A stretch of DNA of 64,000 nt from Canna indica (taxonomy: Eukaryota; Streptophyta; Magnoliopsida; Zingiberales; Cannaceae). The stretch covers positions 20,392,001 to 20,456,000 of the forward strand of contig CP136897.1 of the NCBI GenBank assembly GCA_034359265.1, written 5' to 3'. Below the pieces are notes generated by a model. That model worked only from the letters and a program-made list of their open reading frames with translations. It was not told where the DNA came from and ran no database searches. The translations under genes were made by a program, and so were the position numbers. Shown here piece by piece: positions 11,693-22,269 of the stretch; position 1 is the stretch's first letter, and each line of letters opens with the position of its first letter.

Positions 11693-12117
11693 GCTAGGGG
11701 TGAGCGGATCCGAGTACCATGTATTTTTTATGATACACGGACGATCGAATTCTACCCTATATAGGATCGATTTCTAGGTTTTGGACCCGAACCCCACCTT
11801 GTTGGAACCTGGACCCGGAAACTACCTGGAACTTGTGGTGCAATACAGGTTTTGGATACCCTATTGGAACTTGTAAATGATTTCCAGGGTACAAGTTTCG
11901 GGCACTCTGTTAGAACCTATTCATTTACAAGTTCCAGGGTATAGGTTCTGATTTCAGGTACCCGATGTGTTGGACCTAGAACCATAATCGATTTTAACCA
12001 GTTCATTAAGTTTTTTCCCAGACCCTACTCGAATTTAATTAAGGTCTACCCACAACCTACCCGATCGGGTAGGTTACAACTGCTTTCGGGTCAACTCGGT
12101 ACTCATGCACACCTCTA
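11693..12117 (+). mobile_element. hAT MITE
   Basis: The ends are CTAGGGGTGAGCGGAT and GCACACCTCTA, and AATTACAT flanks both sides (11685-11692, 12118-12125). The inside carries iterated GGAACCTG/CAGGTTC motifs in both orientations. It belongs to the same family as 22716-23224. Confidence 0.82.
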
Positions 12118-13909
12118 AATTACATACAAATATTCAATTAAGTGACAACGTTCATGCCATCTTTAATTAAGACTAACGATCCACGGGGCGATCGTCCATT
12201 AGGCCCAAAAGGCCTCATCTTAAGATTTCGTCTTACACTACTAGAATTGTGGTCATCAACGACGGCTATATCCGTGGCTGAACCGTCGGTGATAGATATC
12301 ACGGATGGCGTCAATCGTGGCAAACAACCGCCACTGATGAGCGCGTCTCAGATAAGTTGTGACGGCCGAGCGTGGCCGTCACACGTAATCATCAACGACA
12401 GCCTCGTGCGCTGTCGCTGATTTAAAAACATCAGTGACAGCTCGGGGCGCTATCATTGATACCAACCCATCAGCCACGACCCTAGCCCGTCGGTGATATT
12501 ATTAGCAACCGTAATATTTGGTGTTGCCCAAACCATCAACCATTTACGATAAGCTTTCAGCCACGGCTTAGTAACGGTGAACCATAGGTAAGCCGTGGCT
12601 AAAGGTGTATCATGTAACTGAAAAAACTAAAATTTTTGTAAATTCCTGTATACAATGATATATCGACTACAAACTATTTTCAATCACATATTACAATTAG
12701 AAAACATCATACACATGCATTAGAAACCAAACATATAAGTTTTACATAAATATCATTAATATCAGCCTCAAACCGGAGGCAAACAATTATCAAAATATCA
12801 ACTCATGCATCCAAGTATCAAAATATAAACAAAATACAATTAATTAAAATCTCACGGCTGCGGTGGAGGCGGTGGAATCGACAATGACTGGGTCGGGACC
12901 GTCAATTGGGTCGAGGAGGACGACGGCTGCGACATCATCGGTAGAAGGCCAGAGTGAGACACAATCTGAGTGAGGAGTGTCTGCGTGTTCTGGATCGTCT
13001 ATCTCAACTCGTCATTCGCCCGTCTCTGCTCCTGCATCTGCTCCTCCATCGCCAGCATCTGCCCCTCCATCATCTGCCTCTACTCCTCCATCGCATGTCT
13101 CTGTTGGGTGAGCTCCGACTCCATGGCCGATATCCGGCTCTGGTCCTGCTCTCGGGATGTCGAGGGCCGCTCACCCGCAATCGGAGGGGTCGGTGCCCCA
13201 AGTGGCCCGAGCACGGTGTGTGCATGGCCACTGTCTGCAAAGCCATAAACACGGCCGTGCTCCCAGCCACCTGCGGCCTCCACCCAAGCTCCTGCGTCGA
13301 ACTCCTCCGGTGTCCCTCCACGCTCGATCACAGTCCTCGTGTAAGTTTCCCTCACATGTTTATATTATATATAAATATATATATATATAAACTATAAATA
13401 AAAATTGTGTAAATCAAATAGACTTATACAAATACTTACCATTATGATGGAGGCTCTGCTATCAACGTAGTTCCCCGCTCCTTGTCGACGGCGGTGGGTG
13501 CGCTCAAACACCTCCATCATCAACGGGCGTTGGACGGTGCTATCCTCCATCCCGCGCGTGTTACATTAGAAAACAAATACATTAGTATCATTATACACAA
13601 TATATAATTGAGCAAATACCCAAAAAAAAATATGAACTTTGGACATTTTCCTATTTTTAGCATAAACTTTTTCTGTTAGCAAGAAAATACACGAACTTTG
13701 ATTCTGTTATCCCGTTTAGCACGCACTATCATTTTTGACGATTTTTGCTGACCTGGACCTTAACGGCGACGACGTGGCAAGTGACTTTGCATACATGATA
13801 ATTTTTACGATTTTACCCTCAAATCCATTTGATCAAGCTAGGGGCAAATTAGTAATTTGTAGTAGAAAAGAATAAAACTATTACATCAAATGCTTCAACA
13901 AGCAACCGA

Positions 13910-14266
13910 GTGGGGCCCCTTCCTCCGGTGGCAAGCAACGGCGAGCAGCTCCGGATCGTTCTGCCTCCGAGCCCCACGTCGTCGGGTAAGGGTGGTGCAA
14001 TGATGTCCTCGTCATCGACATGCACTCTGGCGCTGCCACCCATGTCGACGCCATCGGGCGGCTCTTCCCCGCCGCTATCTCCCGTGTCTATAGACGAAGT
14101 AGTGGCGGCGATGGCGAAGGTACAGCTGAGCAAGGTCAGGTCGGGGCTGCCATTGAGTACGCCTAGGGGAGCCGAGTTCCTGTCCTCTCTTGGGAGCGCT
14201 CTGCTAACTCCAGGGAGGAGGGCAATGGCAACAACGGGTGGGAGGATGCCGCAGCATGGGGTTTAA
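13910..14266 (+). pseudogene. Captured fragment, possible CCCH zinc-finger protein C-terminus
   Basis: An open frame of 118 codons is rich in Ser, Pro and Gly and includes SPPLSPVSIDEVVAAMAKVQ and STPRGAEFLSSLGSALLTPG. This resembles the low-complexity C-terminal tail of plant tandem CCCH (TZF) RNA-binding proteins, which carry similar PPLSP and short amphipathic LQL/K segments. No zinc finger is included, so the match rests on the tail only. It lies between the arms of a Pack-MULE, and the high GC content contrasts with the AT-rich arms. Confidence 0.45.
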
Positions 14267-14697
14267 GAGCATGGGGAGGATGCCGCAGCATGAGGATACC
14301 GCTCCCCAACGACAATAAACACTACTACACACTGAATTAACAACAACGAGGAGAAAAAGCCTCCGCTTTTGCTGTTCCTAGAAATGGAATGGACATGATG
14401 CGAGAGAAGCAGAGAAAGAAAGTAAAACATATATATGTAACGCATCAGGAACCTGCAATAAGAACAAGCTCAAAAGAGAAACAAAGTAAAGCAACAAAAG
14501 ATAGCCATTTCAACCAAAGCAAAGCAACAAATGTCACTCATCACTATGACTCACATAGTGGGATCAATGAATGAATCCCCACCTTGTTATTTTCTTCCGC
14601 TCTCTCCAACGAGGTTTGTTTGATAAGCAAAGTTGTCACAAATAAAAATCTGGCATCAAGTCGGCCAAGGTTTACATCATTGATTGGACGTCCTATT

Positions 14698-15000
14698 GAT
14701 CAATTGAGGCCGAGCTACTGCAGTGCGTAGAGTAGCGGGCAGAGAAGCGGCTGAGGGAGAAGGAGGAGGAGTTAGAGAAGGCCAGAGAGAGGATCGCAGA
14801 GCTTGAGCAGAAGCCGCAGGAGGCAAGCTCAGAACTGCATATGTGGTTCGGCATCGCCAAGAACAACGAGGCCGCCGTCACCACTCTGCAGGAGAGCCTC
14901 CAGGAGGTCCTTCGAAATGCCGGTGCTGCGACACATGCGCCCGACGAGGGCTACGACGAGAACGATGCCCTTTTTCTCCGCCTCCTCCCAAACTCAGCGC
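14698..15000 (+). pseudogene. Captured fragment, BOI-type RING E3 ligase coiled coil
   Basis: One plus-strand frame reads REKEEELEKARERIAELEQK, then a WFGIAKNNEAAVTTLQESLQ-type segment and an acidic GYDENDA stretch. This resembles the coiled-coil middle of plant BOI/BRG-related E3 ubiquitin ligases (LREKE..., then W...AK.NE..V..L...LQQVL). The C-terminal RING is absent and an in-frame TAG occurs near 14731, so it cannot work as a ligase. It is the second gene fragment of the Pack-MULE, about 430 bp after the first. Confidence 0.5.
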
Positions 15001-16404
15001 TCGGTGCGGTTTGGATCGGCGCCCTTTTCCTCCCAAACTCAGCTACTTGCCACCGGAGGAAGGTGCCTCGCTCGGTTGCATGTTGAAGCATTTAATGTAA
15101 TAGTTATATTTTTTATTACAAATTACAAATTTGCCCCTAGTCGGATCAAATAGATTTGAGGATAAAATCGTAAAAATTGTCATGTAGACAGAGTCACTTG
15201 CCACGTCGTCGTCATTAAGGTCCAGGTCAGAAAAAATCGTCAAAAATGACAGTGTGTGCTAAACGGGGTAACAGAATGAAAGTTGGTGTATTTCTTTGCT
15301 AACGGAAAAAGTTTATGCTAAAAATAGGAAAATGTCCAAAGTTCGTGTTTTTTTTGGATATTTACCCTATATAATTTAATTAAAAATAATTAAATTATAC
15401 ATACCATACGACGCTTATAAACCGCAAAAGAGATGGAGCCACTTGTGTGGCGCGCGCCTGTGCCGTCCCCCCCGGACATGCGATTTCTCGATGTAGTTCG
15501 GGAGACCTCCTGCCACTCAGGTGTGGCCCACCGCTCAACGAGCTGGTCCCACACAGGGCCAGAAATCCACTCGGGGGGCGTGTCCCTGAGTCTGCCCTAT
15601 CTGTGTGGCCCCCAGCCGTCTCATCATGGTCTGACGGGCCTGTTGAAGCAGCCCGTTATAGCGAGTGCGGGCAATACGCTCCCATGCAGCCTCCACAAAA
15701 GTGGTATGATCCTTCAACCATGTATAATGAGCCTGCAAATTTTTTATTATTATTACCGATGAATATTTAACATTAACATTAATTTAATAAATATACTTAC
15801 CGTGAACTCTCGCCACAATAAATCTATATGCTCACGGGGCACATAAGACCATGTAGGCCACGCTCCGTGCATAAACTTTCGGATCATCCCCGCTATCGTG
15901 CGGGGGACGTCCTCCTGCTCAAATCTGCATCAAATATAAATTCATATTATGATATTTTGAATTATAAATAAATTATAAGAAATAATTAATGCATATACTT
16001 ACCTTCTTCCGCGCACACTAACTGCTCTTCACAGTTGTCCCTCAAGTGGCGGAGGGAGAATTCTGTTAGGCCCTCGTGGCCTACGTCTCGATGTCGATGG
16101 GCCTGGATCGATTGAAGGGATGGTGGCTGGAGGTGGGGGGATGGTGACCAGATCAGCTGGGGGAATGGTGGATGGATCAGCTGACGGAATGATGGTTGGA
16201 GGTGGGGGGATGATGGCCGGAGGTGGGGGGATGGTGGTGGAAGGCGAAGGGTCAGTGGGTACAGGTGGGGCGGGTGATAATCGTCAGGGGGTCCTACGAG
16301 GAATGCCTCCTCGAGAACTGATATCTCGAACCATAGCTGTAAAAATTTAATATAATTAGATTATATATAATAGATTAATAGATATATTTAATAATTGAAT
16401 ATAT

Positions 16405-16680
16405 ACTTCACATTTACAATTATTCGTCATTGTAATTATCATCATCCGTGTAATACTCTTCTTCTTGTTCTTCTGTATCAGAATCTTAAAATTCTTCTTC
16501 GTCTCCCTCATTATCATTCTGTCCGTCCTCAACTTCATTATCGTCGTCATCAACGTATTCTATTTCCAATTGAACTAACTATGTGTCATCATCCTCGAGT
16601 ATTGGACTAACTCGTTCCACTTCGGAAGAATCTTCTTCTTGATAGAAGTCATCTGCTGGCTCATTCTCTCCAACTACAGG
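16405..16680 (-). pseudogene. CACTA A TNP2 remnant, acidic C-terminal tail
   Basis: The minus strand reads an acidic sequence (DDFYQEEDSSEVERV, EIEYVDDDDNEVEDG) corresponding to the C-terminal tail of the TNP2-type protein of CACTA B (DPPGFYQEDD..., LEVEYADDDDHEIEE). The catalytic domains and N-terminus are deleted. It sits directly next to the upstream region carrying the GTCC/GGAC dyad. Confidence 0.65.
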
Positions 16681-16712
16681 GTCATTAACTTTTAGTCATT
16701 AACTTCATTCTA

Positions 16713-16734
16713 AATTGTCCAATTAGGGACAATT
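16713..16734. promoter_or_regulatory. Conserved dyad AATTGTCC-N6-GGACAATT (CACTA A)
   Basis: A perfect 8-bp inverted repeat with a 6-base spacer. The same dyad is in CACTA B (42876-42897), and a degraded form is in the 19.5-kb relic, always upstream of the transposase gene. Role unknown; a protein-binding operator or a small hairpin in the leader are both possible. Confidence 0.6.
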
Positions 16735-16884
16735 CAAGGATTGTACGCCCTATAAAAGATCATTAACTTCGTTTACACGAACATACAACCCCCGAACGAA
16801 TCTAAGGTTTTGCAAAATTAAAACTTGACTCGTCGATCGTACGTGAAACGTATCAACTCGTCTTAATTTTTTTCTAAATTTATG

Positions 16885-17104
16885 GATGCCGGTGCGAGTC
16901 CATAGTGGATGATTCTGCGCGAGTCCGAAGTGGACGATTCTGGCACGAGTCCATCCATTGTGGACAATTTTGGCACACGCGAGTCCATCAATTGTAGACG
17001 ATTCTGACGCGAGTCCACCATGGATGATTTGGCCGCGAGTCCAAAGTGGACGATTTGACCGTGAGTCCACAGTGGATGATTTTGGCACGAGTCCTCAGTG
17101 GACG
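16885..17104. repeat. Minisatellite of GAGTCC-N-GTGGACGATT units (CACTA A)
   Basis: About eight units of roughly 26-30 bp, each with a GTCC...GGAC inverted core (for example GCGAGTCCAAAGTGGACGAT). The array is the diverged counterpart of the regular 26-bp array of CACTA B (43053-43240) in the same place relative to the transposase gene. Confidence 0.85.
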
Positions 17105-17112
17105 ATTCCGCG

Positions 17113-17640
17113 TAGGGCTGAGCATCGGTCGGGTCGGGTATTGACCCGATCGGGTATTAACCCGAAATTTCCAAAAAAATATACCCGACCCGACCAGATT
17201 TTTTAATTGGGGCCCGACCCGAATAACCCGAAAAAATCGAGCCCCGACCCGATTAACCCGAATTCGATTTAGAAAAATTAAAAAAAAATTCATCTTGAAA
17301 ATAGTGATAAAAAAAGTGAACAATTGTATTAAAATTATAACCCAAGTAAGACTTAAACACAAGACCTCCTAAACTTTATCTCCACTCCTCTAACCACAAA
17401 ACCAACAGTATATTTTATCAAAATATATACTCTAAATATATATTTAATCTAAAATGGGGTCGGGTCGGGTTAAACAGGGTTTTCACCCGAACCCAACCCG
17501 ACCCGACCTAAAATAATAGACAAAATTTTCAAAAACAATACCCGACCCGACCCGATATACTCGAATAACCAGACTTGAAATGAATTTTTGGGTCGGTTTT
17601 TTGAGTATTTTCAGGTCGGATCGAGTTTTGCTCAGCCCTA
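17113..17640 (+). mobile_element. hAT MITE in CACTA A
   Basis: TAGGGCTGAGCATCGG and TTTTGCTCAGCCCTA are its inverted ends. The flanks ATTCCGCG (17105-17112) and ATTCCGTG (17641-17648) are an 8-bp TSD with one mismatch. Iterated CCCGACCCG/GGGTCGGGT motifs fill the arms. No ORF. Confidence 0.9.
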
Positions 17641-18614
17641 ATTCCGTGCGACTAATTAATTAATATTAAACTAATAATTAACCTAATTAACAATTAATTT
17701 CTAATAATTAATAATAAAAATTAAAAAATCTAATCAAACTGTGATTACCCTAATCACAGTTTGATTAGGGCTTAATTACCCTAATCAAGTAATTGATTAG
17801 GGTAATTAACCATAGTCAAGCAGTAGCCGACATCACTGCCGGGTTGAGGCCGGCGCGGAGATGAATTGCCGGGTCGATGCCGGCGCAGGCGGAGAGGGCG
17901 GCGCACAAGGGAATGAAAGGAGGAGAGGAGAGGTAGCATACTAGAAGGGAGAGGTTCACTGGCGTCGATTGACGGTGACGGCAACAGGCAGCGACAGCGG
18001 CGAGCAGAGAAGAAAGAGGAAGGGTTGGGCGCGAACGCAAATAAAAAGGATTTTCACCGACGGCTCTCGGGAAAATCGTGGATCTATAATTTTATTATCA
18101 CCGACGGCTACCAGAGCCGTCGATTAAGAGTGTTTTATTATTCGCGCTACGTTCGTGACATTAAACAATAAGCGACGGCCGCCTCCAGCCATCGCTAATA
18201 ACTTATTTTATTTCGCGCCCCCGTGTGCACCATCAACTATGAGCGATGGCTGTATGCGAGCCGCGCCTGATTTGGTTACTCACATCACCAATAACTCCAG
18301 AGCCCCCGCTAAGCCGTGGATAATAACTTATTTTATTTCGCGCGCCCTACGCGCCATGAACTATGAGCGACGGCTCTGGCTGGCCGTATGCGAGCCGCGG
18401 CTGATTTGGTCACATCGGCCACGGTCGTTGGCTGCGGCCGACGCAAAGCCGTGAATGATTTTGACGGCTCTGATGGCCGTCGGTGATCCCCGTGGCTGAT
18501 GTGGTATATTATAGTAGTGTTAGACCACAATATCTCTCGGGCCGCCTCTGCCTCAGCAAAGGCCTCCACAGTAGATTCTGTAGCAAAGCCATCTAGAGGT
18601 TGTTGTTGATTCAT

Positions 18615-19259
18615 GATAGGAAGATATGCCCACCTAGGGAATGAAGATACACAGAAGCATCAAAGGAATGACTGCACAGAAGAGTCACCGGGAAAGGGTG
18701 CCTCAGCTCAAATGACAGAGAATAGCATCTAATTATATATTTATCATATTATATACAATTTTTTAACATTATAATAAATTATATATATATATATAATATT
18801 TAAAATATAAATAAAATAAAATATGTTATATATTTTATAAATTAATAATATAAATAAAACTAATATATTAATAAAAAAATACATTATGAATACTGGCGCC
18901 TAATATAGGCGCCTAGGTTGACATCTAATTAAGTCATATACTACATCATAGTATCCCTCATAGTGGACATGTCGGTGCTAAGGCATGCCTGAGCAGTCTC
19001 GTCGACAACCACTAATTAATCAGTACGTCCTGATCCGCACATGATGTTGATGGACCGACGACCGAGGAGGTGAAGGCGGACGACCCCGCACCATATGACT
19101 GCAGCAACGCCCGTTCGTGGGCCGTTGTATGTGCCAATCTCATATACACGGTCGTGATCGACGTCACCTACCACCTGCATCCATGTCTCAGCATCAAGCT
19201 AGCTTGTAGTACCATTATCCTATGTCATTGGATCAACTACGATCTTTTGTCATGATTTT
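18615..19259. other. Non-coding gap
   Basis: 18740-18890 is very AT-rich. 18893-18915 holds a short GGCGCC pair, part of the motif family seen at 35.5, 49.2 and 61.2 kb. 18950-19255 has moderate GC and one 61-codon ORF without family resemblance. Confidence 0.4.
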
Positions 19260-19680
19260 TTACGTGACATATCACAACAATAACTCTTCATGGGTGGGGT
19301 GATCATATTCCATTCGGGAATCAAATTATTCTACTTGCATGCATTTAAATATTTTTTAACATTCAACATCAGTCGAAACCCTGGCAGCATTTTCCTATAG
19401 TTATCCAAGTATGCATATCATCTAAGCGCATACTTGGAGAACATATTTGCTAGAATTTCTAATTGAAATGAATGTTAAAGAAATATTTAACTGCAAGTAG
19501 AATAATTTTGATCACAAATTGTCCGATCATGAACAATTCAAAAATTGTAAAGAATCTATAAGTTTTGTATATCTTATAGACGACGATACGATCTCTGAAC
19601 GAATATAAGGTATTGTAAAAAAAATTATGATCCAATGGTCAATAAGTTCGTGTCACTTTATCAACTCGCGAGTCATAGTA
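19260..19680. mobile_element. CACTA relic with conserved hairpin
   Basis: This segment aligns with 42650-43030 of CACTA B: TATTCCATTCGGGA, then a large hairpin, then the AATTGTCC-type dyad, then ACGATCTCTGAACGAATATAAGG. No transposase coding sequence or CACTA terminus was found next to it, so it is an isolated upstream-region fragment. Confidence 0.75.
19322..19511. ncRNA. Candidate hairpin RNA or cruciform, diverged copy
   Basis: Arms 19322-19414 and 19428-19511 pair through most of their length. The tip is a perfect 10-bp stem (CCAAGTATGC with GCATACTTGG) closing a 13-nt loop, ATATCATCTAAGC. The same structure with a near-identical loop occurs in CACTA B. Transcription is not shown by the sequence. 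Confidence 0.5.
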
Positions 19681-19689
19681 TTGTTTTCA

Positions 19690-20749
19690 ATTTTAATACT
19701 AAAATTATACCGGCAAATTAATGGGTGATTTTAATATTATATTAATTAATTAAACATGACAATAATTAAGATCATAATTAATTAAACATGTTATAATTCG
19801 GAATTTGTTAATGGGCTTTTCTTTTGTGATTGGGCCGCTTATGTGGGCTTTGAATTCATTATAACAGTATACTCTTCAACTAAGCAGAACATAATCATGC
19901 AATAATTATGTTGAACTGACATGGCAAGTAACCAAATGCTATGTTCAGTAAGATTATTTTACTGACATGGAAGATAAAAACTAATAAACAACTACTTTTC
20001 ATAGTCATCTTTATTTCTCAGAACAGAGCATTAATCAAATTGTTGATTTGCTATTATATCTACTTGTTCTTCATATTAAATTTGCAAGAAAGAACAGGGT
20101 TCTCACTCACATCACAGCCCTTGGTTTGGATGTTCCCATGGCAAAGATAAGATGACAACCAGCAGCAGCCATTCATTGAGCTTTAGGTCATCAATTGGGA
20201 CAACTAATACTGCTGCATTCTGCACTCAATGGATGATCATGTGACCTGTTCTCACTTGCTAATAATCCAATGCATGTAATTGAACTACTTGCCCATATAA
20301 TATGCTGATATCACAAGTTACCAATTACATGCTGACAAATGTACCAACAGTGGCCTCAATCAGCCCCCATTGGAGTCCAGCACATGCATGCATGCTAATC
20401 TTGCAATTTAATATCTGAAAGTTATGGAACAGATGGGTCACTATTGTTAGGGCACCCTTCTCATTCAGACTTGAGCGAATTAAGCTTATAAGAAGACAAG
20501 TATGATGCATGAGGTCCTTTTGGAAAGATCTAAATATGCCTAAAATTAATAAAAAATACTCTCTAACCACTCATGATTGAGGCACAAGAAACACATGCAT
20601 GAGGATAAAGAAAGGAAGAAAAAGGAAAAGGAAGGAAAGAGTTATAAGCCTCCACTAACCAAATTTTAAAACATGGCCATCCTTGAAACTTCCAAATTAA
20701 GTCCACTTTATTCCCATGATTGGTCTTTAATTATTAAGTCCACTTAAAC
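19690..20749. other. Non-coding stretch
   Basis: AT-rich sequence with no recognised gene. Short ORFs at 19941-20150 and 20325-20570 have no family resemblance and low-complexity composition. Confidence 0.45.
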
Positions 20750-21347
20750 TGTGATACTGTGATAGTTTAATTAATTACCTTCACTTCATCATAGCTTTCT
20801 ATATTGTAAACATCAAAGAATTAAGTCACATTGTATAGAAACATAATAATGATGAGTCCCACTTGTTCTCATGGATCTGATTAATGAAACCCATCCCAAG
20901 CGTAGATATACACATGAAGAATAATATTGGTAGACCATAATTGAAAACAGCAAAGAAACATTAATCACATTAAACTGTTATAGTTATTTCCATTACTTGT
21001 ATAGTTCACATTATTTATTTTTCTGAACCATAAAGTTCATGCCCATTGTATAAACAACCTATATAAATCAATTTTAAAATCATGCTTTAGTACAGAATTT
21101 TCATTGAACCGTAGAGTTGCGGCCCTACCCTTTAATCCTGAGAGAGAAGAAAGGGATCGTGCATGGGTTAAATATTATAATATCTGACGACTTTGCGACG
21201 ACAAAAAGCAATTGCCATGTCATAACGTATGTGGTTATTAATTTTGCGACGATAAATATTTCAATCTCATGGTCATCGTAGATGTGGCAATCCGCTACCC
21301 CTATCGTCGCAAATGGACCGTAGCGGATTGCCTGATTTTTAGTAGTG
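20750..21347 (-). mobile_element. CACTA element, partial, inverted copy of 54886-56700
   Basis: Read on the minus strand it begins CACTACTAAAAATCAGG at 21347, has subterminal GCGACGA motifs, then matches 56300-56700 closely (CAATGGGCA, GGTTCAGAAAAATAA, TGTGAACTATACAAGTAATG). It lacks the insertion that splits the 55-kb copy. The far terminus was not identified. Confidence 0.72.
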
Positions 21348-21439
21348 ATATGTATAGCTTATACATCAATTAAGTCATCCACCCAGAATCAAATCCACGG
21401 GAAGCTTTATCTCAAAAATGAGATAATTATTATACAATT

Positions 21440-22060
21440 AAGCTTAGTAGGCAGCGGATCAGATAGTATGAGGATACTGTATTATTTGTATTCGCACCAC
21501 ATATTCGTATTTGCACCGCATCTGCATCACATTTAATAAAAAAAAATTACAATAATAACTTATATTATTAAAATTTATAACAATTGGTAACTTATTAGGG
21601 TTTCATGTGTAATTTATCATAAAACGTACTTATATAATATACATTATATATATATATATATATGAGTAAAATAGTAATTTTTATATGCAGATAAGCGGTG
21701 CAGATACGGTGCAGATCCGCATCCATATGTGTATTTACACCACGCGCATTTGCGCGGATAAAATTATTTAAATACATATCTGCATTCATATCCGTTTTTA
21801 TTTGTAGATATGGGCGCGAATGAGATTTTTAGTTGGATAAAATTACTGTAAAGAGCCAATTAAGATAATTATCTTTATAATATGAATCATATTGGGACAA
21901 ATACATGTGCCATGTAAACATAATTACAAGCACAGTCACAAACGTGGCCCCATGTCTTACAGCCTTGTCTCAAAAATGAGATAATTATTATATAATTAAC
22001 CTCAGTAGTTAGCACGGATTAATCGATAATAATATATAATTTATTATATATATTTATCAG
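21440..22060. repeat. hAT-like block and methylesterase 3' flank relics
   Basis: 21445-21830 has hAT-like GGTGCAGAT/ATCCGCAT subterminal motifs in both arms. 21845-22010, on the minus strand, matches the sequence just after the methylesterase stop codon (51590-51690, including GGCTGTAAGACAT and GGGGCCACGTTTGTGAC). 21360-21440 is a second shorter match. No methylesterase coding sequence accompanies these. Confidence 0.65.
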
Positions 22061-22145
22061 CAATATCCATTATGCACCGGCAGTGATAGTATTTTTTGAT
22101 GTCTGAACCATGAGGAACTTAATTAGAGGAATGTCCCTAGATCAA

Positions 22146-22240
22146 TCGATCATGACCTGTCTTTGATTTGACGTAGCAGTCGATCATGACCTGTCTTTGA
22201 TTTGACGTAGCAGTCGATCATGACCTGTCTTTGATTTGAT
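22146..22240 (+). repeat. 34-bp tandem repeat, about 2.8 copies
   Basis: The unit begins TCGATCATGACCTGTCTTTG and repeats at 22146, 22180 and 22214 with near identity. A TGATGTCTGAACCA segment lies just before and just after the array, suggesting a duplicated boundary. Confidence 0.93.
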
Positions 22241-22269
22241 GTCTGAACCACACATGACATATATGTCAT

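Larger units (their letters stand above)
13611..15368. mobile_element. Pack-MULE, 1.76 kb, with two host gene fragments
   Basis: Long terminal inverted repeats of about 250-290 bp bound it (13611-13900 and 15085-15368, sharing GAACTTTGGACATTTTCC). The 9-bp flanks ATATAATTG (13602-13610) and ATATAATTT (15369-15377) match at 8 positions, as expected for Mutator. Between the arms lie GC-rich coding-like fragments unrelated to transposase. It has no transposase of its own. Confidence 0.87.
12856..16350 (-). pseudogene. CACTA A Transposase_24 (TNPA-like) gene, broken
   Basis: The minus-strand exon remnants match those of the intact gene in CACTA B. They are a proline-rich first exon (about 16350-16010), a WREFT-ending exon (about 15925-15801), an AHYTWLKDH...RARYNG-type exon (about 15734-15430), an exon with STVQRPLMMEVFERTHRR (about 13555-13442), and a last exon with ETYTRTVIERGGTPEEFDAGAWVEAAGGW-type sequence (about 13345-12856). 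The Transposase_24 domain is the DNA-binding accessory protein of plant CACTA elements. Stops in exons 3 and 5 and a frameshift kill it, and the Pack-MULE 13611-15368 sits in its third intron. Confidence 0.75.
12236..18519. mobile_element. CACTA element A, 6.3 kb, degenerate
   Basis: CACTACTAGAATTGTGG starts the element and TATTATAGTAGTG ends it, with TTA duplicated on both sides (12233-12235, 18520-18522). Subterminal arrays of GACGGC/GCCGTC-type motifs occupy 12260-12600 and 18050-18500. The coding strand is minus: TNP2 is reduced to an acidic tail near 16.4-16.7 kb and the second gene is broken. A Pack-MULE and a hAT MITE are nested inside. Layout matches CACTA B at 38780. Confidence 0.9.
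11206..18550 (+). mobile_element. hAT element with nested insertions
   Basis: The left end is CAGGGCCGGCCC and the right end is GGGCCGCCTCTG. CCTCAGCA flanks both ends exactly (11198-11205 and 18551-18558), the 8-bp duplication expected for hAT. After removing the nested CACTA and hAT MITE, little more than 0.6 kb of its own non-coding sequence remains, so it was a non-autonomous element. Its internal sequence matches the element at 4623-5558. Confidence 0.82.
10555..18614 (-). pseudogene. LINE-like ORF1 relic (DUF4283 / zinc-knuckle), split by hAT
   Basis: The minus strand starts at an ATG at 18614, runs to 18559, is interrupted by the hAT element 11206-18550, and resumes at 11205. The remainder resembles the DUF4283 domain of plant LINE ORF1/gag-like proteins (segment with KVLRNQPWLYKNQLMVMRRW and FNIVPIWIQCWGIPGQI) and ends near 10560-10640 with a CCHC zinc knuckle, CYYCGLIGHDDKSC. 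Such proteins coat LINE RNA. Frameshifts and stops separate these blocks, so it is dead. The reading direction and domain order support one original ORF across the hAT insertion. Confidence 0.65.

Noticed and set aside
14803..15153. 116-codon Arg-rich ORF overlapping the BOI-like fragment
   Set aside because: Shadow frame of the captured coiled-coil fragment; composition is driven by codon bias.
22146..22240. Possible CRISPR-like array
   Set aside because: Direct tandem repeat without spacers in plant nuclear DNA.
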